Origin: an uncultured Gammaproteobacteria bacterium
GTDB lineage: Bacteria > Pseudomonadota > Gammaproteobacteria > Arenicellales > Poriferihabitantaceae
Length of the DNA stretch: 64,000 nt
Direction of reading: 5' to 3'
NCBI GenBank assembly: GCA_937992195.1
Contig: CALKKV010000043.1
Span: forward strand, 62,001-126,000
Part shown: one piece after another, positions 44,701-54,362 of the stretch
How positions within the stretch are numbered: the first letter of the stretch is position 1
How the letters are laid out: each line of letters starts with the position of its first letter
Translations under genes and position numbers: made by a program
Notes under the pieces: model-generated
What the model saw: the letters and a program-made list of their open reading frames with translations, nothing else
Database searches by the model: none
What the model was told of the DNA's origin: nothing

Positions 44701-47700
44701 CCGAGACTCCGGTATAACCGGTGGCAGCTGCGCTACCTTTTAAAGTATGAAACTCTCTGCGAATACCGCCAAGCGCAGTACTATCAACCCCATCATCTCG
44801 CCACTGCATTAAATGGCCGTTAATTCTTCCTAATACTGTTTCAGATTCTTCTAAAAATATCTCACGAATTTCTTCATCGATATCGTCTTCTATTTCCAGC
44901 GAGTCATCATCAACAAGAGAAACACCGGCCTGCTCGTGCTGTGGTTCAGTCTGCAGGGCATTAGCGCTATCCTCAACAGAAGAACCTGCTTCATGAGAAA
45001 CAGTAGCTTCTTCTAGCAATGACTCAGGTTGGGGAATTTCCGACTGCGGGACATTGGAGTTTGCCGCCGTTAAAGCTACGGCAGATAAAACACCAGCACC
45101 AGCGCTTGAAATTAGGGTTTCATCGACTCCCTCAGGTTCGGGCTCTGGTTCGGGCTCATCCTCTTCTGCACCGAATTGTTCTTGCAAATCTGCTTCTACA
45201 ATTGCAACCAGGTGAGAGGCTTCTGTTTGTTCGACGAATTGTTTCTTCAGATCTTCATCATACTTGCCAGATAATTTGATTTGATCACGACTGTCCTTCA
45301 ACAAGGAGAGGCTTTGATCAAGCATACTTGCAAACTCGGCATTAGGTGCGCCTCCATTCGCCAAAATTTTATCTAGTAAGGGTAGGTTACCCTCTGCGCA
45401 CGACGCTGCTTCATCAAACCCTAGATTGCGACAGTTTCCCGCCAAAGTATGTATGCAGTCCTCAACTTCATTTACAGTTTTTTTTAAACTACTTTCGTCA
45501 TCGAGGTCAAAAGACAGTTTATTAAAATTCTTGTCTAGAAGAGCAAGATGATTACTATATTCTTCGACAAAAATAGCTTTTAAGTCACTGTCTAACGCGT
45601 CTGCTGCTGACACACCGGCCGCGTCAGCGTCTATATCTTTGTCAGCAGTTTCATCATCAGCGTCATCGACATCTGTGATTAAAGAAGCTTCCTGATCGTC
45701 AACTACTGATTCGTTACTCAACAAACCCGCATAACGTTCTTCCCAGCCTTCGATATCTACCTCTTCAAATTCATCTGAATCATGAAGCTCTCGCAGCTGT
45801 CTAACCAGCAGGCCCAAAAAGTCTTCCTTATCCTTCGACAATGCAATGTTACCGGATGCTGATTGGCTTGACACTTCGTAGCCAATTTGTGCAAGCTGGA
45901 CGATCGCCTGATGATTTTCGAGCTCAGAACCACTCGAGCCAATCAGGGCAGAAAAGGCATTAATCATAGGCGAAGCAGACGAAACATCTGAAAAGTTCAA
46001 TTTCTGTCTAGCCTGCTCCAGATCTACTATCAATCCAGAACGTGTTTCAATCAGTCCACCTTTTTCGTCCTCGTTTGCCACCGCTTTAGCCGTTGAGAAC
46101 TCGTCTTTGCTCAGATCAATTTCAGCGAGCTTCGCCGCCGCGGTTTCTAGAAGTGACCTTGGTTGCTTGCCCTCTCGCTGCGAAATACTTTCCGCCGCAA
46201 CATCCAACCCTGCAATTGCGAATGCTAGATGCTCATAAGCTTGCTCTAACGCATCTCCCGTTGACTTTCCATCGGTTGGTAATTTTTCCATTACCTCCGA
46301 AACAGTTTTTGTCAAATCTGCTGCGGCTTCTGCATCAACCATCCTCAGTGAAGCACTAATTTGCTTTAGCTGAACATTAGCGATATCAGCGGCTTCCACC
46401 AAGCTCTGCTCTGGCGCTAAGCTATCACGCAGCATGTTGATAGAAGTTTCTACAGAACTCAGTGTATCTCTGATTTGTGAAACAATTGCCGACCTAGCGT
46501 GCTGGTACTCAACTTGAGAAATTTTAGCGACCTGTTGAACACGGTCATGACTGGCGGCGGTTTGTCCGATCAGCGCTAGAAGTTCTTCCTGGTGGCTATC
46601 CACCGAATGATTCCAGGTTACGTCGACGCTCGCAGGGTTTGTTACGATATCTCGTAAAAACAACAAACCAGAGGCAATTTTGATATCCGCCGCTGTTTGC
46701 CGAATTGATTCCTCCGACTTATCAACTGCATGGACAGCATTTACAACATGATCAACCAATCCTTTAATAGGCAATACATTATGTTGTTCAGCAAGCGAAG
46801 AGAGTTTTCCTAGCTTAGCGCCAAACTCTTTGAGTATCTTATCTTTGGCATCACCTTCGTATCCAGCAAAGCTCTCACTCACGAGGATTTCTACGTCGTC
46901 AAAATCTTTAGCGCTAAATTCCTTTTTAATCAATTCAAGTTTGGAAGAGGTTTCAACTACTGCTTTGTAGTCAGCATCCATCCCACCAAACCATTTGCCA
47001 AGCTCGAGAGCGCCTGAGATTTTATCGATATTATCTGAAGAGACTTTATTTACGCTGCCAATGTAGAAAAGCATTTTGCGTAACAAATCATCGGGCGGAT
47101 CGGTTGCTATGTTCACCGCTGACTCTTCTTCCAAACGAGAGATTTCTTCATCAAGCTTGGCAAACTGCGATTTTATTTCCTTTTCAGAATCCAGCTCACC
47201 GGAGCCAACGGCATCAACAAAACCACTCGCAACCCACCACAATTGTCGCGAAACATCTAGCGAACTCACCTTCCCTAAATGGTGTAACAGGCCGCTAATC
47301 TTCTCTAAATAAGCCTTGCTTTCATCGCTCTTAACTTTTCCATTCAACCACCTTAGAAGAGCGCGGCGATACTTTTTGCGAAGCTGAGTTACCAGACGGA
47401 CGCGTAAATCAGCAGGAATTGGCTTACCGTCATAGCCCGCCTCTCCAACATCAAGCAAGTCCAATGGGGGCTCAAATAAATCAAAACTGGTGATTTGTTC
47501 ACCACCAATAAGCCCTCTCACATTGTTGATTTGATCAACCAATACCAGTGGCGACACCGGTCGCTGACGCGCTATCGCATCGACATAGCCCTGCAATGCA
47601 GCCATTCCCCGACGAAAGGCCTTTAAACTCAGCGCTTTCTCACCGGATGTTTCTGCTTTGGAAATATTGTTACAAAGCGTTTCTAAATCTTGCGCCAGCA

Positions 47701-47893
47701 TCCCTGCAGCTTCTAGCTCAACCATAAGCAAGGAGCCATGAATCTGATGCAAATTCTTGGGGGCACTTTCTAGCAGCGCATAGTCGTCTTCGCGCTCAAC
47801 TTGAACGACCTGACTCATCACTGCATCCATGGATCCCTCTAACGCGTCCTTAATCCAGCCGAACGTTTGGGGATGTGGAACCGGTATTGTCAT
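41789..47893 (-). CDS. chpA: ChpA-type hybrid chemotaxis histidine kinase
   Basis: 2034 residues. Hpt-like segments include the N-terminal HQIHGS (near 49-52), H815 (IHTLAGNCRNLGF) and H1049 (HTLKGSAAATGY). Residues 1151-1318 are six tandem 28-residue acidic repeats. A dimerisation region (1400-1500), ATPase core (SDDGRGLD, MESGRGVGMDVV), CheW domain, and a C-terminal receiver with phosphoacceptor D1960 (LVDIEMPRMNGYE) follow. ChpA/PilL is the CheA of the twitching-motility system that senses surfaces and controls type IV pili and cAMP. The order Hpt-kinase-CheW-REC is standard; the low-complexity repeat linker is unusual. Confidence 0.94.
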   Translation of the reverse strand: MTIPVPHPQTFGWIKDALEGSMDAVMSQVVQVEREDDYALLESAPKNLHQIHGSLLMVELEAAGMLAQDLETLCNNISKAETSGEKALSLKAFRRGMAALQGYVDAIARQRPVSPLVLVDQINNVRGLIGGEQITSFDLFEPPLDLLDVGEAGYDGKPIPADLRVRLVTQLRKKYRRALLRWLNGKVKSDESKAYLEKISGLLHHLGKVSSLDVSRQLWWVASGFVDAVGSGELDSEKEIKSQFAKLDEEISRLEEESAVNIATDPPDDLLRKMLFYIGSVNKVSSDNIDKISGALELGKWFGGMDADYKAVVETSSKLELIKKEFSAKDFDDVEILVSESFAGYEGDAKDKILKEFGAKLGKLSSLAEQHNVLPIKGLVDHVVNAVHAVDKSEESIRQTAADIKIASGLLFLRDIVTNPASVDVTWNHSVDSHQEELLALIGQTAASHDRVQQVAKISQVEYQHARSAIVSQIRDTLSSVETSINMLRDSLAPEQSLVEAADIANVQLKQISASLRMVDAEAAADLTKTVSEVMEKLPTDGKSTGDALEQAYEHLAFAIAGLDVAAESISQREGKQPRSLLETAAAKLAEIDLSKDEFSTAKAVANEDEKGGLIETRSGLIVDLEQARQKLNFSDVSSASPMINAFSALIGSSGSELENHQAIVQLAQIGYEVSSQSASGNIALSKDKEDFLGLLVRQLRELHDSDEFEEVDIEGWEERYAGLLSNESVVDDQEASLITDVDDADDETADKDIDADAAGVSAADALDSDLKAIFVEEYSNHLALLDKNFNKLSFDLDDESSLKKTVNEVEDCIHTLAGNCRNLGFDEAASCAEGNLPLLDKILANGGAPNAEFASMLDQSLSLLKDSRDQIKLSGKYDEDLKKQFVEQTEASHLVAIVEADLQEQFGAEEDEPEPEPEPEGVDETLISSAGAGVLSAVALTAANSNVPQSEIPQPESLLEEATVSHEAGSSVEDSANALQTEPQHEQAGVSLVDDDSLEIEDDIDEEIREIFLEESETVLGRINGHLMQWRDDGVDSTALGGIRREFHTLKGSAAATGYTGVSGLSHSIESMLDDIKPGQDVSDTGLLELLEEMHDGLAADLGFVPTDKKGHIAELRRKVARHLGEDDVSIDQNESTASSEEQETSPQAEVSERIDSEPELVADASVEESSETSPQAEASEEIDSAPALVTDVSEEPSSETILQAETPEEVDSALELVTDAPAEPSSETSPQVETSEEMDSEPGLVTDASAEQFIETNLQAETSEETDSAPVLTADISEGYAPETDLQAETPEETDSAPVLTTDVAQVLSSETSSLAEASGEIESEVVQSDGEIPLAQTEPVVEVSEAPKKPDAYVSKVFDNAAMSTTQNLNVQAAPAEPQTYAIPTLSRSPVKVSGEQIELKYGGERMSWSPSSSLFLDGESAVDETSSGSLRIESEKLAELINASGELGLGRNQLQNTLEATRMDLDLLRASMSTMREGLRDIEIEAEAQIRARPEQQTVAVDEEFDPLQLDRYSKLQAKSREVTELLDQLAKVERGLDNRASNLTGTLQQQQHLGQQLQSGLMSARMVAAGDYVPRLRYLVRESARQADKKVQLEFLGGDINIDRQVIESMMAPFEHMIRNAIAHGIETPSERIAAGKPEQGVIKIEINQQGTELVVQVSDDGRGLDVSKLAAKAVELGLVDNATNISEVDMLQVVAQPGFSTAEKVSMESGRGVGMDVVYQAVRDLSGSMGLINTPGNGVSFSFRLPVTLAVTQALLVKVGQWQFALRSRTVYRLVRVSEEEVIHEDDNRFMMLEGDKIPLISLRRRLGDNLTKTVKVRMPVVVVRLSDRLAGFEVDDFGDAVDIVSKSAGRQLLSVPEFSGVTILGDNTITMVIDPEVFFDRYRYSFVSSEADAEVEEVSGGLNRVLVVDDSLVVRKVMQRDLEADGLEVISAIDGVNALEVLEENSVDVALVDIEMPRMNGYELLEKLREDEKHQSLPVIIITSRSGDQHRERALSLGADGYITKPYNIGALDALMRQVIESRRTVH
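43940..44443 (-). repeat. Six tandem 84-bp (28-codon) repeats inside chpA
   Basis: The repeats encode residues 1151-1318 of ChpA, with a theme of E-(T/A)-x-E-E-x-D-S-A-P-x-L-V-T-D ... SSET-x-x-Q-A. The DNA period is 84 bp; for example CAGGTGCCGAATCC recurs at 43993 and 44077. Copies have diverged and do not disturb the frame. The segment is acidic and probably disordered, lying between the Hpt domains and the kinase core. Confidence 0.85.
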
Positions 47894-47985
47894 ATCAACT
47901 TTATGATTTTGTTAAACAATCAAAAAGATTTCTCAATTTGAATGTTATTTTCTATCGAATAGACTTGGTTAAATCCGTAATTAAC

Positions 47986-50301
47986 TTACCCAGGGAGTTG
48001 GAAACCAGCAACCGATTGGTTTAACTTGTCAACAACGTCCCTAACCTGACCCAGAGCTGCCGCCACCTGAGATACGCTCATATCAGCTTGCTCGGTTGCA
48101 GATTTCAAGTTATTCATTCTTGAGGAAACTGTTTTCGCTACGGTTGATTCTTCCGTTGCTTCAGTAGCCACCCCTTCAATCGCATCGTACAACTCTTGAC
48201 TGATTCGTTCGATTTCGTCCAACGCCTGTCCGGCCTCGTCAGCCATCTTAGCACCGGTGATTACTTCCTCGGTTGTCGTCTCCATCGAGGTGATAGCGTT
48301 GTTAGCATCTTGTTGAATATTCTTAACCAGCTCAGTAATTTCACTAGATGCTCGCGCCGATCTGTCCGCAAGACGCTGTACTTCTTCAGCAACTACGGCG
48401 AAGCCTCTTCCGGCTTCTCCCGCCATTGCCGCTTGGATAGAAGCATTCAACGATAGTACGTTTGTTTGTTCCGTCACATCTTGAATAAGGTTTACGATTT
48501 CGTTGATCTGTTGCGAGCTTTCTCCCAAACGCTTCAGTCGTTTCGCCGTATCCTGAATTTGGTTACGTGTACTGTTCATACCAAGTATGGTATTTCTTAC
48601 CGCCGAGGCACCTTTTTTCGCTGAATCCGCCGTCACACGTGCACGTTCGGATGACTGCAACGCTGATCCACTCATGCGCTCCATTGTCAAACTCATTTCT
48701 TCGATTTCCTGCGCCGCGCTCAAAATCTCTTCCGACTGCGCATCGTTACTGGTCAGCAACTGCGCAATCATTTCTTCCGAATCTTCTGTTGTTGCCGATA
48801 CATCGTTCGACGCAGTTTTAATACCGTTAACCAATATCCTCATCTCACCGATTGCAAAGTTCACAGAGTCAGCAATTGCACCTGTTACTTCATTGGTTAC
48901 CTGGGCTTCTACCGTTAAATCACCTTGCGCCAAATCACCCATTTCATCCAGCAGTTTGATTACCGCATCTTCTGAGCGTTTGGTTCTGAGGTTATTGATA
49001 TGCTCTTGCTTGCTTGTGTGGCGCAATAGAGACCAAATCAAACCTAGCAGACTGAAGAAACCAAGAGCCACAAGCGCTTCTGGTAGATAATCTGTCAGCT
49101 CTTTCTCAGAAACCGAATGACCGTCGTCTACTGATCCGAGGAGATCCCTTACACCAATCCCAAGCTCTCGAGAGAGAGTACGAATCTGATCTGATGCTTC
49201 CAAAACTGTTGAATATTGTCCAACGTTACCGATGATAGTGTCCGCGCTGGAAACAAGCGCTTGGTAGGAAGCATCAATATCTCCAAGACTATTCGCCACC
49301 AGTTCTCCACTCATCGTGCGAATATCTTCATTCACCTGCCCGAACTGAATCACATCTTTCGCAAACAGTTCCGCTGCGTCTTGCCAGCCTTCGGAACCCA
49401 TCGCAAATTGGTTTGCACTCGCTTTAATTCTTTGACTCAGAAACCTTTGTTGACTGCCTACATTAATCAGCTTTAAAGGCACTTCGTTTTCGATCAGTTT
49501 TTCTACTACTTTGTCAGACTCAGCAAGCAGCTTTGGCGTCACTTCATTGACCATTTTTACTTGCGCATTCGTGTCGTCGATCACACTGCGATTACCTGTA
49601 ACAAGATCAACTTGCGCACCAAGCTCAAGCCACTTCCTTGAAATCGCACTAGTCAGCTCTTCAATATTTTCAATTGCTACGCTGGCATCAGGATCTATTG
49701 CTGCTGAATTCATCACCGCGACTTGACCGTCTAACTCCCTGCGAAGTCTGGTTAGTTCTTCAAATGCGCCTTGCTCACCGTCAACAAGTCGAAGAGTCTC
49801 ATAAGCAATATCTTTGTTATCCAATTCAATCGACAGTGCGGTGTTGGTAATTCTGCTGGCAACCGCAGTTTCCTCTTGACCACCGTAAAAGTTAATCAAA
49901 AATGCGACGATTGCAATGACAAGCAAGAACCCAAAAACCACAGACTGCCAGTTAAATCCAACAGGCGGTATCTCTTCATCCAAATCTCCATCAAAGAGAT
50001 CATCCATTGGGTTTTCACCCTCTAGCAAGCCTCCCATAATGCCATCTTCGCCGGTTGCACCTTCATCAAGACCAACCACAGCGGCACCTGCCATCATTTC
50101 TTCGAACAGAGCCTGATCATCGGCTGAAGGAGTATCCTCTTCACCCTGATCTTCAGGTTCAAACAACTGCTCGGACAGTTGCGATAACTGTGACAGCTGA
50201 GATTGCACGGAATCAGCTTCTTCCAGCTGACTCTCCCGCTCAAAATCCTGGAGCTCTTCAAATATCTCGTTTAAAGCACTTCTTTCAGTTTTATCATTCA
50301 T
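47986..50301 (-). CDS. pilJ: PilJ-type methyl-accepting chemotaxis receptor
   Basis: 771 residues. An acidic Gln/Glu/Leu-rich cytoplasmic N-terminus of about 115 residues is unusually long. Then TM1 (about 120-140), two PilJ sensor modules, TM2 (about 410-430), a HAMP-like linker and the MCP signalling region with the hairpin tip [20 protein letters not shown]. PilJ is the receptor of the Pil-Chp system and senses pilus-linked signals. It precedes chpA; no pilK methyltransferase lies between them. Confidence 0.93.
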   Translation of the reverse strand: MNDKTERSALNEIFEELQDFERESQLEEADSVQSQLSQLSQLSEQLFEPEDQGEEDTPSADDQALFEEMMAGAAVVGLDEGATGEDGIMGGLLEGENPMDDLFDGDLDEEIPPVGFNWQSVVFGFLLVIAIVAFLINFYGGQEETAVASRITNTALSIELDNKDIAYETLRLVDGEQGAFEELTRLRRELDGQVAVMNSAAIDPDASVAIENIEELTSAISRKWLELGAQVDLVTGNRSVIDDTNAQVKMVNEVTPKLLAESDKVVEKLIENEVPLKLINVGSQQRFLSQRIKASANQFAMGSEGWQDAAELFAKDVIQFGQVNEDIRTMSGELVANSLGDIDASYQALVSSADTIIGNVGQYSTVLEASDQIRTLSRELGIGVRDLLGSVDDGHSVSEKELTDYLPEALVALGFFSLLGLIWSLLRHTSKQEHINNLRTKRSEDAVIKLLDEMGDLAQGDLTVEAQVTNEVTGAIADSVNFAIGEMRILVNGIKTASNDVSATTEDSEEMIAQLLTSNDAQSEEILSAAQEIEEMSLTMERMSGSALQSSERARVTADSAKKGASAVRNTILGMNSTRNQIQDTAKRLKRLGESSQQINEIVNLIQDVTEQTNVLSLNASIQAAMAGEAGRGFAVVAEEVQRLADRSARASSEITELVKNIQQDANNAITSMETTTEEVITGAKMADEAGQALDEIERISQELYDAIEGVATEATEESTVAKTVSSRMNNLKSATEQADMSVSQVAAALGQVRDVVDKLNQSVAGFQLPG

Positions 50302-50440
50302 ATTTATTCAACCTCACATCACGCGCCAACAAATCGAAAAACCTTAGTATTATCAATACTTACTAGACGCCAAAGGAACAAACTCTTTTACCAAGTACCA
50401 CTGTACTTTTAGAAAAGGTGAGTTCCCAAGACGATTAAGT

Positions 50441-51022
50441 TCAGTGAATCAACTCCTCAGCAACTGGCTCAGTTTCAATCGCAATTGTTACAAAATCCTG
50501 ATCATGACAGAGGAGATTTACATCCATTGCATGCCAGACCTCATCATCTAAAACAACACTCGCACTACGACACCTTAAAAGTCTTGGCGGCAGGTCGTTT
50601 GCTGTTATGTGTTCAAGTTCGTCCGGAAATGATTTTAAGGTCACCTTACTATCCAGAAGAATGACGCTCTTAAGCTGGGTGTCAGGCAACATAAACAATG
50701 TTGCAGACCGCACCGACCGCACTGGAGGAAATCCAAAATATGCCCCCAAGTCCACTACCGAATAAACGTCACCACGGACGTTTGTTACACCCCGCACCCA
50801 AGATTGCACCCAAGGAACAGTATGAATTTCACGTTCCGGCAATATTTCGAATCCACCCATAAATGGAAAAACAAGATTTAGTTTATCTACTGAAAAAGTA
50901 AAACCACGCCACTCCTCTTGCTGTCGCTCGGGTTGCTCAATTGCTGTGTCTCCCAACGAAAGGGAGGCCAAAGCTTGCAATTGTTCAAGAGGAGACCTCT
51001 TTATAGAATCCGGAGTGTTCAT
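50441..51022 (-). CDS. pilI: PilI-type CheW adaptor
   Basis: 193 residues. A CheW domain spans about 40-185: FPFMGGFEILPEREIHTV, WVRGVTNVRGDVYSVVDLG, FMLPDTQLKSVILLDS. It couples PilJ to ChpA. It lies between pilH (47 bp upstream) and pilJ (139 bp downstream) in the canonical order. Confidence 0.9.
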   Translation of the reverse strand: MNTPDSIKRSPLEQLQALASLSLGDTAIEQPERQQEEWRGFTFSVDKLNLVFPFMGGFEILPEREIHTVPWVQSWVRGVTNVRGDVYSVVDLGAYFGFPPVRSVRSATLFMLPDTQLKSVILLDSKVTLKSFPDELEHITANDLPPRLLRCRSASVVLDDEVWHAMDVNLLCHDQDFVTIAIETEPVAEELIH

Positions 51023-51069
51023 TTTTACAGCTAACTTCGTGTCAATATTAGTGAACTATCAGAGCGAGT

Positions 51070-51432
51070 TTATAGCCCTTTTAACTTTTCAATTAACTCC
51101 TGCTTGTCAAAAGGCTTCACTATGTAGTCCACTGCCCCCTGTCGCATTCCCCAAACTTTATCCGACGCCTTCGACTTCGAAGATAAGATAATTACCGGTA
51201 TATCAGCAGTTTGCGGATCAGTATTTAACATCCGCGTAGCCTGAAAACCGTTTGTTCCAGGCATAACTACATCCATCAATATCGCTTCGGGTTGTTCCGC
51301 TTTCGCGACACTCAAAGCCTCTTCCGCATTTCCAACAGATAAAGTATCAAAACCAGCTGCAGACAGCGTATTACAAATCAAATGGCTGTCTGTAGCTGAA
51401 TCCTCTACCACTAATATTTTTTGAACTGGCAT
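51070..51432 (-). CDS. pilH: PilH-type response regulator
   Basis: 120 residues, a stand-alone receiver. Acidic pocket E10-D11, phosphoacceptor D54 (LMDVVMPGTNGFQ), and the switch Lys in VKPFDK. PilH acts opposite to PilG, as a phosphate sink or retraction signal, in twitching control. It starts 8 bp after the pilG stop. Confidence 0.92.
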   Translation of the reverse strand: MPVQKILVVEDSATDSHLICNTLSAAGFDTLSVGNAEEALSVAKAEQPEAILMDVVMPGTNGFQATRMLNTDPQTADIPVIILSSKSKASDKVWGMRQGAVDYIVKPFDKQELIEKLKGL

Positions 51433-51440
51433 TTTATTAA

Positions 51441-51818
51441 TTACTCGCTCAGAGTTGACTCAGCATATTTTTCTACCGCACCTAACAAATCAGTCTCATC
51501 GAATGGTTTGTTAATGTACCCTTCTGCCCCGACGATACTGCCGCGAGCTCGGTCAAATAGACCGTCTTTACTAGACACCATCACAATTGGTGTATTTTGA
51601 TATTGTTTATTGTTTTTCACCAAGGAACAGGTTTGATATCCGTCAAGTTTTGGCATCACAATGTCTATAAACACCAAATCAGGATGGAAATCAGTCACTT
51701 TGGAAATCGCATCAAATCCGTCTTCAGCAGTCATCACCTCATAACCCGCCTGCGTCAACATTTTGGATGCTTTGTGGAGTATGGTTTTACTGTCATCGAC
51801 AACCAGAATTTTTTTCAT
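51441..51818 (-). CDS. pilG: PilG-type response regulator
   Basis: 125 residues, single receiver. Acidic residues D8-D9, phosphoacceptor D52 (FIDIVMPKLDGYQ) and K104 in NKPFDE. PilG drives pilus extension and adenylate cyclase activation in Pseudomonas. It is the first gene of the pilGHIJ-chpAC operon. The ATG at 51818 lacks a strong ribosome binding site. Confidence 0.92.
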   Translation of the reverse strand: MKKILVVDDSKTILHKASKMLTQAGYEVMTAEDGFDAISKVTDFHPDLVFIDIVMPKLDGYQTCSLVKNNKQYQNTPIVMVSSKDGLFDRARGSIVGAEGYINKPFDETDLLGAVEKYAESTLSE

Positions 51819-52340
51819 ATTTTTAACTTTGTATCTCGTTCAATTCGCTAACTGGACTAAATTTAAATGGTTATAAAAAACACCAATACTTCTACTAATT
51901 CTCAACCCACCCACTCAGCTCAACATCCTAACCTAAGCGTTTATTACTCGAGTTTCATAAAGCCAAACTCAACAGGCAACAAATTAATTGTTCGTTTTGG
52001 GAAAACAGTACTAACAAACTAAACCGTCACGGTCGATATTCTGTTGTAAAGTGTCATCACAACCCGGGTTCTATTCGTGTAATCAAGCGAAACGAATTTC
52101 TTAGAAAACTTACTCCTAACCATCCCCAAATGGCGTTTTTACTATCAATTTCCGACCTTATATATTTCAGTTTAAGGTCAAATTTGGCCCGATTGCTTCA
52201 GCAATTCAGAACTTATCGCTGCATAATTTTCGAATTGCTTGTACAGTCAATAAGATAGCTTCGCTTCTTATTATTATCTCAAGGTATATAATAGCCTAGA
52301 ATCGGTTGATTGAACAGAATATCCTTAACGAATTACGTCC
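51819..52340. other. 522-bp divergent gap between pilG and tonB
   Basis: No gene is visible in this AT-rich stretch. In the Pseudomonas order gshB sits here; I found no recognisable remnant of its ATP-grasp motifs. A TATAAT (52287-52292) in the last 60 bp may be the -10 of the tonB operon, although its -35 is poor. Promoters of both flanking operons must be in this gap. Confidence 0.5.
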
Positions 52341-53312
52341 GTGACAGAAGAAAAATTCGCAGAATCAGAAAAATCCGGGGGAAACTCAACAAACTCGGGG
52401 GGTTACGCCTCTTCTGAAGACGTCGATAGTTTGAAAAATCCCAGCAAATTACAATCAAAAATCGCTGATGGGCGAAAAAAGCCCCGGTCCTCACATACTA
52501 CCACGGTGATGGGCCGTCTTTTCCGCGCAGATTCAAGGGATGGCGACCGCTTTCGTTGGGTTTTTGTGCTTTCTGTGGTTGCCCACATCGTTGTTGTTCT
52601 GGGTGTCTCATTTGTACTGCCCAGTCAAGCCGAGACATCTAGCATTGCCCCCCCATTGAAAATTACACTGGTAACCGAGCAGAGCCTGACCATTCCCGAA
52701 AAGGCCGACAATCTTGCTCAGTTTGACAGCGTTGGAGAGGATGAGGACGCTGGCGCGCCGCTGTTGCCTACCAGCGGCAGTCCTCCCAAGCAAACACAGG
52801 CTGAACGTGAGCGGAAATTAGTAGAAGAGCAGGCAAATGCGACCTTCAATACCGATCAACCTGAGAACCAAACACAGCCCGACACGCCGGTAGCCAGCAG
52901 AGAAGACCTGAGAAATGCCATCGATATCGCTTATTTAAATGCTCAGGCAAAACCACGCGAGAAATTTGTTAGTGCCAATGCGAGAGCATCCGAGGTTGCG
53001 CCTTATTTGGAGAACTGGCGTTTACTTGTTGAACGGGTCGGAAATTTAAACTATCCAGATGCAGCAAAGCGCGATCAAATCGAGGGAGATCTCGTCATGG
53101 ACGTCACCGTTAACGCTGATGGCTCAGTCGCTGCGGTCAATATTTTAAGGTCATCCGGGAATAAAATTCTCGACGATGGGGCCGAACGGATTGTCCATCT
53201 TGCTGCTCCATTTGACTCATTTTCCGAGGAAATGAAGAAAGAATACGATACGCTACACATCATTCGCACCTGGCAGTTCAGTCAAAACACCATTCGCGAC
53301 GTGTCTCGTTAA
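52341..53312 (+). CDS. tonB: Energy transducer TonB family protein
   Basis: 323 residues from a GTG. A 65-residue cytoplasmic leader rich in Ser/Lys precedes the single helix (WVFVLSVVAHIVVVLGVSFV, about 72-92). A periplasmic linker follows, then the TonB C-terminal domain (about 225-320: LNYPDAAKRDQIEGDLVMDV, LRSSGNKILDDGAERIV). It would transmit proton-motive force to outer-membrane receptors. No ExbB/ExbD or receptor genes are nearby. The next gene starts 13 bp on. Confidence 0.88.
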   Translation: MTEEKFAESEKSGGNSTNSGGYASSEDVDSLKNPSKLQSKIADGRKKPRSSHTTTVMGRLFRADSRDGDRFRWVFVLSVVAHIVVVLGVSFVLPSQAETSSIAPPLKITLVTEQSLTIPEKADNLAQFDSVGEDEDAGAPLLPTSGSPPKQTQAERERKLVEEQANATFNTDQPENQTQPDTPVASREDLRNAIDIAYLNAQAKPREKFVSANARASEVAPYLENWRLLVERVGNLNYPDAAKRDQIEGDLVMDVTVNADGSVAAVNILRSSGNKILDDGAERIVHLAAPFDSFSEEMKKEYDTLHIIRTWQFSQNTIRDVSR

Positions 53313-53325
53313 AGCGGTTTTATGA

Positions 53326-53928
53326 ATGACTAGACCATTCGCTGACACTAGCCCTGCTCGTCTTGAGGGATACCTAGGAAATCAATTTTTGATTTCTATG
53401 CCTCAGCTTAAAGACGATAGCTTTTTTAAAACCGTAACCCTGGTCTGCCAACATGATCGGAACGGTGCCTTGGGGATTGTCGTAAATCGATTAACGGACT
53501 ACAGCCTTGGAGATATTTTCAAGCAGTTAGAAATCAACTCCAGCCAGATAGAAACGGATGATATTCCGGTATTTGAGGGTGGCCCGGTCCATCAAGAGTT
53601 TGGCCTGATTGTTCATACGCAGGACTGCCAGTCTAAATGCTGGCAATCAACACTTCAAATCAGCGATTCGCTTGCTCTGACCAGTTCAAAAGACATCCTC
53701 GAGGATATAGCAAAAGGTCAGGGACCGGAAAAATACCTAATGAGCCTTGGTTATGCCGGTTGGGGGCCGTCTCAGCTCGAAGCAGAGGTTCTGAGCAATG
53801 CCTGGATCACTGTTCCCACAGAAGAAGCACTCCTATTTGACGATAATATTCAGGATAAATGGCATCGCGCTGCGAATTTGATTGGCGTAGATTTGAATCT
53901 TCTCACTGCTCAAGCAGGACACGCTTGA
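53326..53928 (+). CDS. yqgE: YqgE/AlgH family (DUF179) protein
   Basis: 200 residues. Family signature: GNQFLISMPQLKDDSFFKTV, VCQHDRNGALGIVVNR, VFEGGPVHQEFGLIVH and LGYAGWGPSQLEAEV. The function is not firmly known; in Pseudomonas AlgH is implicated in expression of alginate and other traits. It is the second gene of the tonB-to-pyrC' operon, and its stop TGA overlaps the TTG of ruvX. Confidence 0.92.
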   Translation: MTRPFADTSPARLEGYLGNQFLISMPQLKDDSFFKTVTLVCQHDRNGALGIVVNRLTDYSLGDIFKQLEINSSQIETDDIPVFEGGPVHQEFGLIVHTQDCQSKCWQSTLQISDSLALTSSKDILEDIAKGQGPEKYLMSLGYAGWGPSQLEAEVLSNAWITVPTEEALLFDDNIQDKWHRAANLIGVDLNLLTAQAGHA

Positions 53929-54362
53929 AAGGCCGGCTGCTCGCTTTTGATCCTGGTTTAAAGCGGATTGGCGTTGCTACCGGAAATAGAACCACTGGAA
54001 CCACACAGGCATTGCCAACGTTGGATGCAAAAAACGGCGAACCAAACTGGGAATTGGTTATCCAGTTAGTAGATGAATGGAAACCCCAAACTCTTGTTGT
54101 AGGATTCCCCCTACAACTCGACGGATCCGAGAGCGCCATGTCTAAGAAATGCAGACGTTTTGCCAATAAGCTTGAAACAAAAACGCAATTACCGGTCATT
54201 TTGGTAGACGAACGACTTACCTCAGCTAGCGCAGATGCATTGATTCGCGATAGCGCTGAATCAGGCAAATCGCAAACTCGCCGTCGACAAGAATGGCGAG
54301 ATAGCCTAGCCGCGGAGTTGATTCTCGGCACCTATATCAACGAAAATCCCGACCCATCATGA
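53925..54362 (+). CDS. ruvX: Holliday-junction resolvase-like RuvX/YqgF
   Basis: 145 residues from a TTG at 53925 inside the yqgE stop, the natural start because LLAFDPGLKRIGVATG must be near the N-terminus. A longer frame starting at 53859 is inside yqgE and rejected. RNase H-fold residues include D in FDPG, E in VDERLTS and D near RQEWRDSLAA. YqgF acts in pre-16S rRNA 5'-end processing. It ends with an ATGA overlap with pyrR. Confidence 0.9.
   Translation: MKGRLLAFDPGLKRIGVATGNRTTGTTQALPTLDAKNGEPNWELVIQLVDEWKPQTLVVGFPLQLDGSESAMSKKCRRFANKLETKTQLPVILVDERLTSASADALIRDSAESGKSQTRRRQEWRDSLAAELILGTYINENPDPS

Noticed and set aside
51819..52340. Remnant of gshB between pilG and tonB
   Set aside because: No frame shows glutathione-synthetase motifs.
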